Source: Tricholomella constricta (lineage: Eukaryota > Basidiomycota > Agaricomycetes > Agaricales > Lyophyllaceae). Taken from it: a stretch of DNA of 64,000 nt. A program made the position numbers and the translations under genes. This document shows positions 32,162 through 44,412 of the stretch, in pieces; within the stretch, counting starts at the first letter, position 1; every line of letters begins with the position of its first letter. Below the pieces are notes generated by a model. The model worked only from the letters and a program-made list of their open reading frames with translations, did not search any database and was not told where the DNA came from. Where the stretch lies: contig JAACJP010000010.1 in NCBI GenBank assembly GCA_013368375.1, positions 868,001-932,000 of the forward strand, given 5' to 3'.

Positions 32162-32994
32162 CTCTATGAAGTGTTGGTTCCCAAAGTCTTCGAGTGAGCT
32201 CAGGCACAACAAACTCGGAGAATCTAGCGTCAGTTCGACGGAAAGAAGTTTAAAGGGGTGGCTGCATCTCCGTCCGAGTAAAGGGATATATCAGTCTGAA
32301 GGCATATGTATCACGCGTCGTTTCCCCGGTGGTTTGTAAGGAGGATTGATCAGAGGCGATCATCCAAAAACAACCGACTGCGATATAAAAAGGCGAGGTA
32401 AGACCATCAGGATCATGATAGATGGATGGACGGTGCATTCCACATCCGTGATCGTGTTGGCAGAGATCTTTGCTAGGAAAAGCTTTGGAGGTAAGGAAGT
32501 AGAAAATATCTCGCAGGCCGTTTGGCAGGTATAATTGGGCGCGTCCAATGGTCGTTCCGGATGGTGTTGGCCGCGGTGATTCAAGTTCGTCACACGAAAG
32601 GCGATGCGGTGGCTGTGTATTTTATCCCGCCCAATGCCTGGCAACCGTTGCAGAGACTTAAACCCAGACGCACACGCCAAAAACCAGCAAAAACCCTGGA
32701 GGGCAACTTGAACATGTCAAGATGATTGAAAGTTGACTGGCCTGAGAAACGACATCGCGCCTCGCCGTTTGTAGTCCGGCGGTGAGTGCTTGGAGTTTGG
32801 CAGCTGAACTCGTTTTGGAAACTTATGATACCGAATCAAATTAATGACAGGCCTCCTGGAAAATGGATATATACTTATCATGTAAACGCATGGTACTTGA
32901 ACTGCGCCGGCTATTAAGGATCATCAGGTGCGTAAGTGAACTTCTTCATCATCTGGTTAACATAAATATTGAATGTCGCCGTTCATGCTGCGGC

Positions 32995-33299
32995 AAATGT
33001 TGATAATCATGTTCTCCTTCAATCGACCTGGCTGTATGTTCGGATTGTTCCTCGGGAGATTATGTCTTGCTTTCTCTAGCACCGTGATCAGCTCGTGCAT
33101 CTCATACCGCCGTGATCATCGGAGGGCTACTGGGGAATTGCCTACGTCAAATTTTGATAATCATGCTCTCCTTCAATTGACCTGGCTGAACAATGTTCTT
33201 CGGGAGCTTCTGTCTTGTCTCAGAACCGTGATCAGCACCTGCATCTCATATCACCATGATTCTCAGAGGGCTATTGGGAAATCACCTACGATCAGTCCT
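32995..33299. repeat. Diverged tandem duplication, about 153-bp unit
   Basis: Both copies start with AAATGTTGATAATCATG-like sequence (32995 and about 33148) and share CTCCTTCAATYGACCTGGCTG, CGTGATCAGC, TGCATCTCATA and GAGGGCTAYTGGG in the same order. Identity is roughly 75-80 percent by eye. Confidence 0.7.
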
Positions 33300-34646
33300 T
33301 TCTGTTGACGTCCTTTGTTACTGCCACTGAAACTGGGGGGAATTCAATATCAAACTAGCTTGTGGTTCTTCCTTGGTTTGTCCTATACGCCTCACAACTC
33401 AATACATCGATGGCCAGAGCTCTTTACAATTGATATCACATAAGCGGCATATACGGCGCCCGCGATCTGTGACAAGGCATGCTACACAGGAACTTCTGCA
33501 ACAATCCCTCCGAGGCTGGCTCCATCCGAAAGATTTCTCGCGCACTCTCGTATAAGCGCTCGGCCTCTAGACTGGATACAATCATCTCAGACGGTGTGCC
33601 TCAGCGCTTACGCCCACCAGGTACGCGACGGACTTGCGGTCGGATACAGTTGAGACTCTGGTCGGCACCTGACTTCCATGTGTGTGGTTTGTTGGTGTAT
33701 ATATACTCCTGTAGCCTGCGGAATTGAACTTCCGGTCTGCTCTCGCTTACTCTCAAAGTTTGCTCTATATCCTCCGCGTCGTACTCCACGAGACACGAGA
33801 GTCACTAATTGATTCTTTGTTGTCATAAAAACCAGGTAAAAACCTCGGAAATTAATGGTATAATGAAAATATACGAGCTCGTCATACGGAGATTCGCCAA
33901 CGAAGGCTAATCTCTAAATTTGAATCTCCACGTCGGAGTCAGGGTCGGGTAGCCTTGAGAGAGATGGAGTTGAGGCCATTTTGTTTCTGATAATGATACT
34001 TGCATACTTACTTACACACCGTGATCTGGTTTCCACAGGTATCTCAACTTCAGGCCGCCTATCTGCGCTGTATATTTTCTTCCGCGTGGTCTCAAACTCA
34101 AACCTTACTCACAGTTGAGGTGAACCATCATCATCAAGAAGATTCGCGCGAACGGTTCATAACGTGTGTTGTTCGAGTCCAACCATCTACATATCCATCC
34201 GTCCATCGCACGATCACGAGTACGTGTCGACTGGGCGCTAGGTGTAATAGTAGGGTGTAAAGATATCACAGGTCGGCGGAAACTTCCCCTCATATTCCCA
34301 CCTAGCACACAAGCAACAAGCACATCTAACATCTTTAAAAGAAGAAGGGGCGAAGAATGGACGCTGAGCGCTGAGCACCCACCCACCTGCCCGAGCCCAC
34401 CCGGTGCCAACTACAAAGCGCCTGCTCGAAATGTCCCCCTTAATTGAAAAAGGTCCCTTTCTAGCTTCTCGATCAAACACACGACCACGACGTTATTCTT
34501 CATCGCACAAAGCACAAAGCACAAAGCAATTCGAGGGTTGCTCCGCGCTCGGCGTCTCGTTGTCTAGACACCATCATATCATATCTTCTGCCATCGAGAC
34601 TCGAGAGACGAGAAGAACAAACAACAAAGGATACCCATTACCCATT

Positions 34647-34668
34647 GACATTCCATTCCATTCCATTA
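34647..34668. repeat. ATTCC pentamer microsatellite
   Basis: Three to four copies of ATTCC in tandem. Confidence 0.6.
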
Positions 34669-37600
34669 CACATCCCGCACGCGCGTCACGGTGTTGCATC
34701 TACTACTTGTCCAACACGCTTCTTAATCATGATCATGACATTACACCCGAACCCTTGCCCAGGTCCACAAATGAAGCTTCCTGTACAGCTTTTCGATTCA
34801 GATAGATGGCCCACGAACGACGCGAAGGACCCCTCTTTCTTCATTTTGAGGGCCCCATCAATCGAACGTCCCGACACCGCGTAAGCATGATATGAGATGA
34901 CAGCAGAGAAGACGATTACGATCCAGATGCTCTGAAGTCTGACGCAGAAACGTCGACGATAGGGTGTGGATAATACGACAAAGGAAACGTGCATTTCATT
35001 TTACGTGTGGTTGTTATCTCGTACTAGCCCTAGTTTATCATTATCAGGTCAGCTATCTATCGGTGGTCGATGACGAATGCCCACATGTGTCGTGCTGCAT
35101 GGCTCGAGGAGATGCAGGTGGATGAGTGTAGGAAATGAGACGATGTCGCAGTTCACTTTGATATCGTCCGCCGTCTGCTTGTGAAGGCAGACACAGACAG
35201 TCAACGAACCATATCCATTGTGTGGGGAAAGACGGAGGTTTTTTGGTCTCGTGGGTTGCCCTGTCAATCCTCTTGTCAAATGACATTGAGCATCAATTGC
35301 GCCAGCTGACAAGTGAGGTCGTAAAGGAAAAAAATGATGCTAGATTTTAAGGCGTTCGTGACATAAGTGATCACACCCCCAATTGCAAGCTTCCGGCCGA
35401 TAGTAGAAACGACGACTTTCCCTTAGACCAACCATAGTGAGCAGCTGCTTTTTGTTCTTTCACAGACATGATATCATGCCCTCCGTTGGATTAAGGAAAG
35501 ACAGAACGTTGACAGGCGGGACATGTTATGATATGGCCGCCAAGCGAATCTACGAGTGATCTCCTAGATCCCCTGCGGTATGGATCTCCAAACTTTTCAA
35601 GACACGGCTGAACCACGCCAGAGAGGGAGAATTGGCGATGCGGTCCTAACGCTGGCTGGCTCCCTTCCTAAGTACATGCAGGCAGCAGCCCACTCAAAAA
35701 AATTAAATTCCGATCGCGGTGTTGCGCACGGGATTACGGGTCGACGTGGAGGAAGGAGCCTGAGCCTGAGGCGTGAATATAAGATTCCGGCGGGAATGCC
35801 TACGTCCTTCCACCCACCTCCGTTTGGACCAATCCGAACACTGTGGCCTCGAGGTGATAAACCCGCCAATGTGACCGTGTGGATCAAGCAGCCCAGCGGG
35901 AGAACTTAGACTCACCATACACACCAACGGACGGACAAGGCGAAAAGGGAAGGAGTGACCCGCGGGTGGGTTGCCTGAAAGATGGATAGATAGATGGTCC
36001 TTGAATATAAATCTCTCTTGACGGCGGCATGTCATGCCGCCGGCGGAAGTATTTTGGTTTGGTTCGCGGCGCACGAGTCACGTCAAGACCAAAAGGACCT
36101 GGGTAGGACGACGACGCGCTGTTGTCGGTTGTGTGGCCGACGAAACGCGGGCGGCGCGGTTGGCGCATGAAATTGCGCATCTCGCTGTGGATACAGGTAC
36201 TCCGGGCCCGCCGCAATTTTGTCGGTAACCGTTATTCGGAGAGCAAGGGCAACCCAAGAGAAAAACTCCGCGACCCTTGAGAAGTCGGGCGGACAACGGT
36301 TGCCGAGATTCTGCCGCGTACCCATTCGCAGGTCATCAGCCAATATATTGCCAGTAGCTCGGTGGAAGCAAAAATTCAAGGTGAAACTGCACGACAGCGA
36401 GGAAAATTCTGGTTGTGATTGCCGACGGGATCGCGACTGTTGCAATATTATCTCGGCATAACGCACTGTTGTAAGGTTGCCGGTGGTCGAGCTCGACGAA
36501 TGGCATTTGGGAGGAACCATTCATACCTGGCGGTATGTAGAATATGTACATACGTTCTATGAGTAATATTGATATCTATTAGGGAAGGAGTGTCCTGACC
36601 GACGACCATACTGTGTGTAGAGAACTAGAGGAAGGGAAATGTGCGCTGAGACGTCTATGTGTGGATGAGATGCATGCAGGAAACGAAAGCGAACAAAGCG
36701 ATGATGGTAGAATGATGCAAACTGAGACTACCAGCCAGCATCTCCAAAGTCCCGGAAGAGAAAAGAAGATAGGAAACATGAAAGCGGGATGGATGCATTC
36801 ATGATTTTTTCTGGGGCGCGACGTCAGACATTGTTTGTATCGTGAATGATAGTCTAAGACTCACCGATCGCATCATGATTGGCGAAGAATTGCTGTTTGA
36901 CTGAGCGGGGGGCTAGGTTGACAGGTAAGTTGGAGGGTCCGAATTGCAGGGAAACGAAAGAGACGAACCGGATAGTTGTATGGTGACAGCGGGGGGTTTT
37001 GTGAGAATGAAGATGCTGTTTTTGAAAGAGCTTTTTGGAGCTATGGGGGCAGACGTGAGTTGATATCTCGACGAATAACATTTCTAGACTCACCAGGGCC
37101 TCGCTCTCTGCAGCTCGTTGTGCGTACATGTTTGGATGTAGCGAAACATTTTGGATGCTGGTGGCGTGTGGTAGGGAGTGTAGTGATGAGGATACACTGG
37201 GGAAAGCGACCAGACTGGGCTTGCTTGACGCGTCGCGAGTAGACATGGTGTGAAAGGGGTCGAAAGGGTTTCAACCGGTGAAGCTGGCGGAGTGCAGGAG
37301 GTATGCAAGGGCCAGAAAGAGTGCAGTAAGGCAGGCAGAGGTCAGCGGAATAAGCGGGTTGAGGAAAGAAATTGTGGCGGTTGCAAGGGCCAACTTTATA
37401 GACTTCGCCGTGTGGACGCGTGACACAGGCTTGGATCTCACGTTTGCGATCATTTTACAGTGGACTAATTACGGCAACTTGGCTACATCAATTCGCCATC
37501 GCATGTGCGACCGTAACAAGATGTGAAGTTAGATCTTTCACACAAGTCCCAGCATTACACGAAGGTTGGTCTGCTGCGTCTCATCTCGCTCGCCCGATTC

Positions 37601-40600
37601 AGTCATCCGATCCAAGATTTCTACCCGGCGGCTCCTCCCGGGGAAAATCAGGGCCTTTCAAAGCCTGCCTCGAGGTAATACCTATTAGTATCAGCTCACA
37701 TGCCACCTCAAATTCTGGGGTGCTCATATAATGAGGGCCTCCAGGTAATATCATCCCTGCATTCGCTCACCATGTGTGCGGAACCTTTCATCTTCTGTGT
37801 CTCCCTTCCGGTTCAAACTTCCAGCGACGTGTTTCTTTTTCCTTTGTACTCACGTTTCTGGGAATGGGCTTCGATTGATCATGTCTGTGTAGCAAGTCCC
37901 ACCTCCCCACCAAGCCAACTCTATTTTATCCGGATGTTTTTTGCCTGCAGGCCTCCGCGCCTTTCGACGTGGGTGTCAAACCTACACGACATCTTCCGCA
38001 TCGGACATTTTCTTTTCCTAGATTGCTCATGCATAGTCCCATGGATGCGAGTTGCCGTTTCGATACTACCTCTGCTTGTACAGGTGATTCGGGACACGCC
38101 GAATGGTATCTATATCTTGACCAATGCTCAGCGCTCCGTCATCGTCTTGACAGGTTTAGATTCGGACTGGCGAATCTCAGCTGGAGTTCCACTGGAGATT
38201 CACCCCTCCAGGTTCTACATCTAAACCGACGGCTCGTGGTGCAACTCTAACGCACAGACCTGACATCATTTGGCCATGAGTCCCGTCCCTGAAATACTTT
38301 CAGGCGCCACCCATCGTGGACACCCTGGTGCGTAGAGTCCCCCATGTGTATACGGTCCTCTGCGTCTTCGTTACATTTTCAGAGTGTATGAACCTCAACG
38401 TAGAAATCTTTTCCACCCCGTCTGTTCCAAGCTAATCGGACAGATCCAGAAGCATCAGAATCGATCCATGAAAACCCCAGCGTTAAGGTTTCTTTAACCA
38501 ATCCCTGCACCCCATTGATGTGTGTTGGACATACATGGGCCCCTGAGAACCCACCAATGGCGATTCTCGTCTTCTTGACACCATGGACATGAATGCCGTA
38601 AACGATTCGGGGTGAGCGTTTCTTCATTATCGCAGGTTTTGGCAGTGTCTTATCATTTTACATTAGATTCACTTTGCCGTATACTCCTCACCGCAGAACA
38701 GAGGACGAATAGTGAACGGCGGACGACCACTTGCTAGCCCTTGTGCTCACTGCTAGCCGTCGAGCGTGAGATCCCCACGTATTCCGGAGCAATTAGATCC
38801 GTCCGCCCAACAGCAGCCCATCAAATTCTGCGAGATATTTCTCAGGCCTGTACACTATGTTATAAAACGTACGAAAACCATAATCCAAACTCGTGACCAG
38901 CACACTACGACTCTTGCAATTCAAAAGAAAGTTCTTTAGGCTCGGAGACACGACCACTCGCCCGCTAGCAGCACTGAGCACCTGTACGGCCTGCCGTCAC
39001 ATTCTATCTTATCATGGGGACGCTAGCCTCTGCGAACACTCCATATAGTCTGCATCAGTCCTTCCGGCAATATACAAAGTTCACGGCGGCGTCAAAAGCC
39101 CCGTCAGGCGACCCCTCCGTGTCCTTCGCAGAACTTGTATATTACATATCCCACATGGCATAGCGACGATTTCGCGACAACTCCGTTTAATCAAACAGTC
39201 GTTGTCATTGTCTACGCCGATGGAGGTGGGAAAGCTGCCAGTCAGGTCAATGGGAGTTGCCGCGGAGTTGTTGGGACACGATAGTCTACTGAACATGCGT
39301 TCGGCGTTGTGCGCGGCCCAAGTGGAGTCACTAACGCGCCGGGAGGGAAAGGGGAAGTTGGGTAAGGCATGGGTTACGTGCAAATTATCATCGCAATGCC
39401 TGTCCTGGAATTGCCAATGTACGCTGAAGCACACCAAGAGACGTGTGAGATTCTAGGGGATGAACCCGGCTTCTTCTGGGGGTGTCGCTCTTATTTAACT
39501 CCAAGTCCAGGGACTGTAACAGCTGGAGGGGCAGAGCCACGAGGTGCGGCGAGGGGGTGTTGGCTTTTTACGGCACTCGCTGTATCTGTACGAAGCGAAC
39601 GTAACCAGCACAGGCGGTGCGAGCATGCCGACCATACAAAGAGTAAAGATACGGCGAAGCCCGGATGCCTGCCTGATGACGTTGAGAGGGGCGTGTTACT
39701 GTTAACGTACATGTACACACCCATAGATCTCTGTAACTGAAAGTTCACGGATACCTGCGCGCGCGGGAACTTACTTCGACAAACCGCCCCATACAATACA
39801 TTCACTACACTACACCGCTGGAGCTAACTTAGGCTCTTTCCTTACACATCGCTTTGGCTCACGAGCTCGAGCTCCTGATCGGCCACAGAGTAGACTTAAC
39901 TGTATTTACCTTCCCTTGAGCCTTTTCAAGAACGTTTGATCTGATTCAAACAGATCCGGTATGCTCGTGCGCCGAAACGGGGGGCTCCATTGTTTAATCT
40001 TTCGGTCGGGTCGTTGAGTACATACAGTACATACATACATACGTCGTTGAGAACAGCTGGCTCCACCTGTTCTCCTTCTCCGGAGGATTCGCTTTTCCGC
40101 CCAAGGCAACTCGGGGGCGCTGGAATAATTTGAGGCTGATGATCAATCAATATGGCTTTGAAGGGATGGGGATGGGCTTGTGCCACATCGAGCCCTGGCC
40201 AGTCGAGAAGGGTGCGCAGATCATATTGTAGCGTCAGCGTCGCTGCCTCGAACGATCCAGACGACCGTGCCGGGCAAATACCAGAAGCCCGCGTGCTTTC
40301 GGCCAGATCTCCGAGATGGCCTCAACTCAAGACGACGACGGCGACGGCGATGTTGATGTTGCAATGCAATGTATGGGAGTGGAAATCTAAGATAAATCAA
40401 TCCTCGAGTAAGATTCAGAGTCACATGCCGCGTTACCCCTAGCGATAATCGTAGGGGGAAATAGTGGTTTTGATCCCCTTGTCAAGCAGCACAGCACCAG
40501 AGAGGGCAGATTGTTTACGGCACTTGTCTGATGCATGCATGCTCGCTCGTTTACGCACGGCCTTCCGAGATTGCGGCGATACCGTATCTCCCAAGGTAAA

Positions 40601-41049
40601 TAAACAGCTTTCATGCCGTCCAGTCGCACATTTGAGGAGAGTTCCAATCTTGATTTCTCCATGTCCTGTTGATTGAAACTTAAAAATTGAACAGCGTTCT
40701 AGAAACACAATCTAAATATAATTTAGTAGAAGGCAATTACCAGTAAAGCACTTGGATGAGTGAAAAGGAGTACTACATACCTTTTCTATACTTGTACTAG
40801 CCTATAAATAGAGTAGTTCATGTTCGCCGCTATGCACAAAAGATTCGAGGCCAGATTGAGACATTCTTCCCCCATGAATAGAACATGAAGAGCGGGCGTC
40901 AGATAGTAGGGTAAAAACTGGGACGCGTACCGACGGCTGGAGTAAGGAACGTCCATCAGATTCAGAAACTCAGCACTCCTTGACATGTCGGCCACGATAA
41001 AAGAATGCATTCAGCCGTCAGATCGATATCTCATAGGAGCGAAAAGTGA

Positions 41050-44000
41050 TTACAGCCCTCCCTTGACCAAACTTGCTGCGAACTGCTCCATACCGATGAT
41101 CTGGAACCTTCCAGTACGTGCCCACTCGCTTCCAATTCCGAACTCTCTCCTCCACGCGCGACCTGCCAGGAACTGCGTAAAAAAGGGATGATAGAAGTGC
41201 ATGATCGAAGGTGACCCACTTAGACCGTCCTCCCATGCGTACAGCTCGACTCTCCACCCGCGCTTCAACGCCGTTCGAACGGGTCCTGATATATTTAAAT
41301 ATATGTCGCGTAGATCAGAGCTGCGCAAGTGGAGATGGAAAAGAAAAGAGACCCACCCAAAAACCCATCTTCATTGAATTGGCCGACGTTGCCGTCGCCC
41401 GTAGCAAGCACGATAGTAGACCCCTCCGGGACATCGTCTGTAGCGGCCAGCGCCTGATGCAGTTTGAGCTGCAAAAGCTCATCCACGCCTTGCTCACGAT
41501 ACCGTATCCGCGGCGCACCTGCTCCCTGGCGGATGGAGGAACGCTGCGCGTGATAGTGACGTTGCGAATGCTGATGTTGGCTCGGATGTAGATGCTGATG
41601 GTGGTGGGTCAGTGAGCCCGAAGGGAGCGTGGGCGGAACCACTGCGCTGGACGCGGGCGCAGACGAGGAGCTGTGCTGGGGGAAGGTAAAGGAAGAGGGA
41701 GGAGCTCCTGCAATGGTGCCCCTCGTCAACCCCTTCCCGCCGTCCCCGGTCTGTGTGCTCGGACTCGTGGAGGCGCCTGCGCTGTCCGTGCTGGTGCTTC
41801 CTGAGACACGTCTCGCGTGTCCCTTTCCCTTCTTTGGGCTCCATTTCCCACCGCTATTGGTCCTGCCATGTGCACTCTTGTTCTGCCGGTCCATACCATC
41901 ACCTGTCGGTGTGCAGTAGTCGTCAGGACGTTTCTCAGCGAAAACTGCCTGCAAAGTAGTCACCTAGATCAGGAACGCGGATATACACCCTGACCTCGTA
42001 TCCCAACCGTTCCATCGTGTCCATAGGCTGATACAAAGGGCTGGACGTCACCACAACGCGGCCTGGAAGTTTGTAAGCACAGAAGGTAGAACTAGAAAAC
42101 GAAGTTACACACGTGTAATTGGCCTTCCTCGCTCGAGTATGAGAGCCAGCGCTGTGTGCGAGAGGTGACGAGCCGGCCGCCTGCTCTTCACAGGCCGCAC
42201 CTCGAGCCCATCCCCGCTGTCGTCGTCTTCGGTGGGATATTGCTCGCCCCGATCCGTTTCTTCCTCGTCCTCCCATGACCCGCTCTCCCTATCTTCCCCC
42301 CAATCACCCCCCTCATCACCACTTCCACTTCCACTTCCGCTCACAGCACCGTGCGCACCTCCCAATAGCAATATATCGTCCGAGGCGGACGACGTAGATA
42401 CAGTGATAGGAATAGGAATAGATACAGCCGCAGTCGCAGAAGGTGATGGATAATTGCTTATAATAGACGCCGTTCCCGATCCGTGGGTGGGTTTTGCCTT
42501 TGCCTTTGATTTTTTGGGACTACCCGCCGAGCCGGGCGGAGGGGCATGTGTGTCCACACGTAAAGAATGACCGGCGGTCGCAAACGAGGGGAGGGGTATG
42601 GGTGTAGTTGTTGTGGTGGTCTGAGCATGAGAGTGGTGCAAATTAGGGAGTACACTGTGCGGCTGCGTATTCCGGAGCGTTGGCTGGGGAAGCCGTTTAA
42701 GATATGTCAAGAGCCCAAAAAGAATGTTAGAACTAAGAGAGTCTTAATAAATGAAGGTTAGATGTGGACGAAGACGCTCAACTGATCGATAAATACATGG
42801 ACCGGGGGATCGCTTGCCCTCGGCGGCCTCCCGCGCGGGTCCAGCGCCATCTCGGGATCATGGAGAAATATTGCCTCCTCTTCTTCTGTACGCTGCTGCC
42901 CCTTGCTCGCCGCAATTAACTTCTTCTCAACACCAGCGAGCAACCCCCGCTCCTCAGGGCACATTTGACCGAGGTACCGCGTGAGCGTCACAAGGCGATG
43001 CGTACCGGGGTCCGCCGGCGCCTCCAACACTGGCGGGTACAGCGAGGCCAGCGTACGAAGAGCTGGCGTCGAGCGAGAGTGCGACAAGGGTTGCAGCTTC
43101 TTGTTTTTACACCGCGAGCGCTTGCGAGGTGGCTTCACCTTTCCGCCGGGGGTGGTCACAGACGTTGAGGGGTCGTTAGAATCAGAAGACAAGATAATGA
43201 TGCCTCTTGGGCTCGAAATGCGGGGTCGTGGCGTCATCGGCGTTGACTTGGACGCTGGCGTCAGACGATGCTTGTACTGCGGGGTGTGGTCGTTCTCATC
43301 GTCCCCCTCGTCCTCATCTTCCTCCTCCGTGGCATCTTCAGGGTTGTATAGTACATGAGTTTCCGGTTCGTTATCAGATGTATTAAATAGTGACGAGCGC
43401 GACACGGTCGAAGTCTGAGGCTGTGAAGACGACAAGCCTTTCCCCGGCCTTCTTCTACGCCGTTTCCTGCGGGGTTCTATTCCACTCGGCGTGTGTGAGC
43501 GGATAAGGTACAGCTTCAGCGCAAGATGAGATTTACCTATAACATGTTTCCATGCATCAGGACTCGCAGTTCCTATCCCCGCTGCACGCTGCGCATCCAG
43601 CCTCGCACGCTCAGCTGCAATAAAGCTCAATGCCTCATCCAAATACCCCAAGGAAGGGTGAAAGTCGGTGTCAAAATCATTGAGGTCGAGGTCCCTGATT
43701 GACGAATCGTCCAGGGACGGCTGCGTCCGCAGCGGCGACAGCGTATAGCTATCAAGCGGCAGCGATGAGGAGCTTGCGTCTTCGATTTGAGTGCTCTGCT
43801 CTTCGTCGATCTCAGTCTCAATCTCCACAGACCGCGCACCCTCGGTGTCGGTGTCCCCGGCGTCATCGCTCTCGGAAACGAGATATTCTGCAATCGGTAG
43901 GTGATTCCACACCGTAGAGCGCCGCCCCGTCCCCTCGGTGCCCGTATCCGTCCTTTCCGTCGAGATGACTGACCCCGAAGCCGTAGACTCCTCCGGGGGG

Positions 44001-44188
44001 TGATACGCAGGTATCCGAAGTGGCGGTTGCAGATATATCCATTCCCTGATTACTGTATTGAAAGCACCAAGGTCTGGGAGGTCGTCTGAAGTGTAATGCG
44101 AGTCTGAAGCTGAAGTAATCGAGAATGGGCTAATTGGCGCTCTGGGCGATGCGGGAGATTCGCTGCTCTGCGAAGTTGACGTTGGCAT
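41050..44188 (-). CDS. NYN (PIN-like ribonuclease) domain protein, six exons
   Basis: Exons 44188-42783, 42732-42113, 42062-41964, 41902-41357, 41285-41220 and 41162-41050; all phases close, giving 949 residues. The NYN domain is built across exon junctions: VHVFIDHSNILFGLLTYLKR (catalytic Asp and Asn), RRVVVTSSPLYQPMDTMERL, GYEVRVYIRVPD, EQGVDELLQLKLHQAL, STIVLATGDGNVGQF (second acidic site) and a C-terminal TALKRGWRVELYAWEDGLS-RAWRREF-GRFQIIGMEQF. NYN domains are predicted metal-dependent RNases of the PIN fold. The first ~450 residues are acidic and Ser/Pro-rich with a basic KRRRRR patch, likely disordered; long linkers interrupt the fold, as is usual in Agaricomycete relatives. Target RNA unknown. 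Confidence 0.88.
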
Positions 44189-44412
44189 CCAGTTTGAGCA
44201 GAAATAGTAAGAAATAGAAGTACAGCAGACAAGTAATGTAGAGAACTAGAGATTGATAGGAGAGCTGTGTGGACCTGCCGGTCGCCTCGAGGCGATGGTG
44301 GCCGTGTGATGGAAAGCAGGAAATAGGCGCAATATTTCGTGACTCGTGCGTGGTCAGATTCGCGCAAAATTTACATAGTTGGATTCGAAATTATCTACAT
44401 CTACGTCTACGT

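Larger units (their letters stand above)
32162..41049. other. Long stretch without a supportable gene
   Basis: Nearly 9 kb. I see a diverged tandem duplication at 32995-33299, an ATTCC microsatellite near 34647-34668 and numerous short frames. Two places have weak coding character on the minus strand. One is 36.9-37.25 kb, where an ATG at 37246 (MSTRDASSKPSLVAFPS) is followed by a possible GTGAGT...CCCATAG intron. The other is 38.4-39.4 kb. Neither could be assembled or assigned. No RNA gene was found. It may contain non-coding transcripts or decayed elements. Confidence 0.35.

Noticed and set aside
41953..41999. Alternative intron in the NYN gene removing VRVYIRVPD
   Set aside because: A 46-nt intron is possible in phase, but it would delete a conserved strand; the 61-nt intron 41963-41903 keeps the frame and yields RVPDLGDG.
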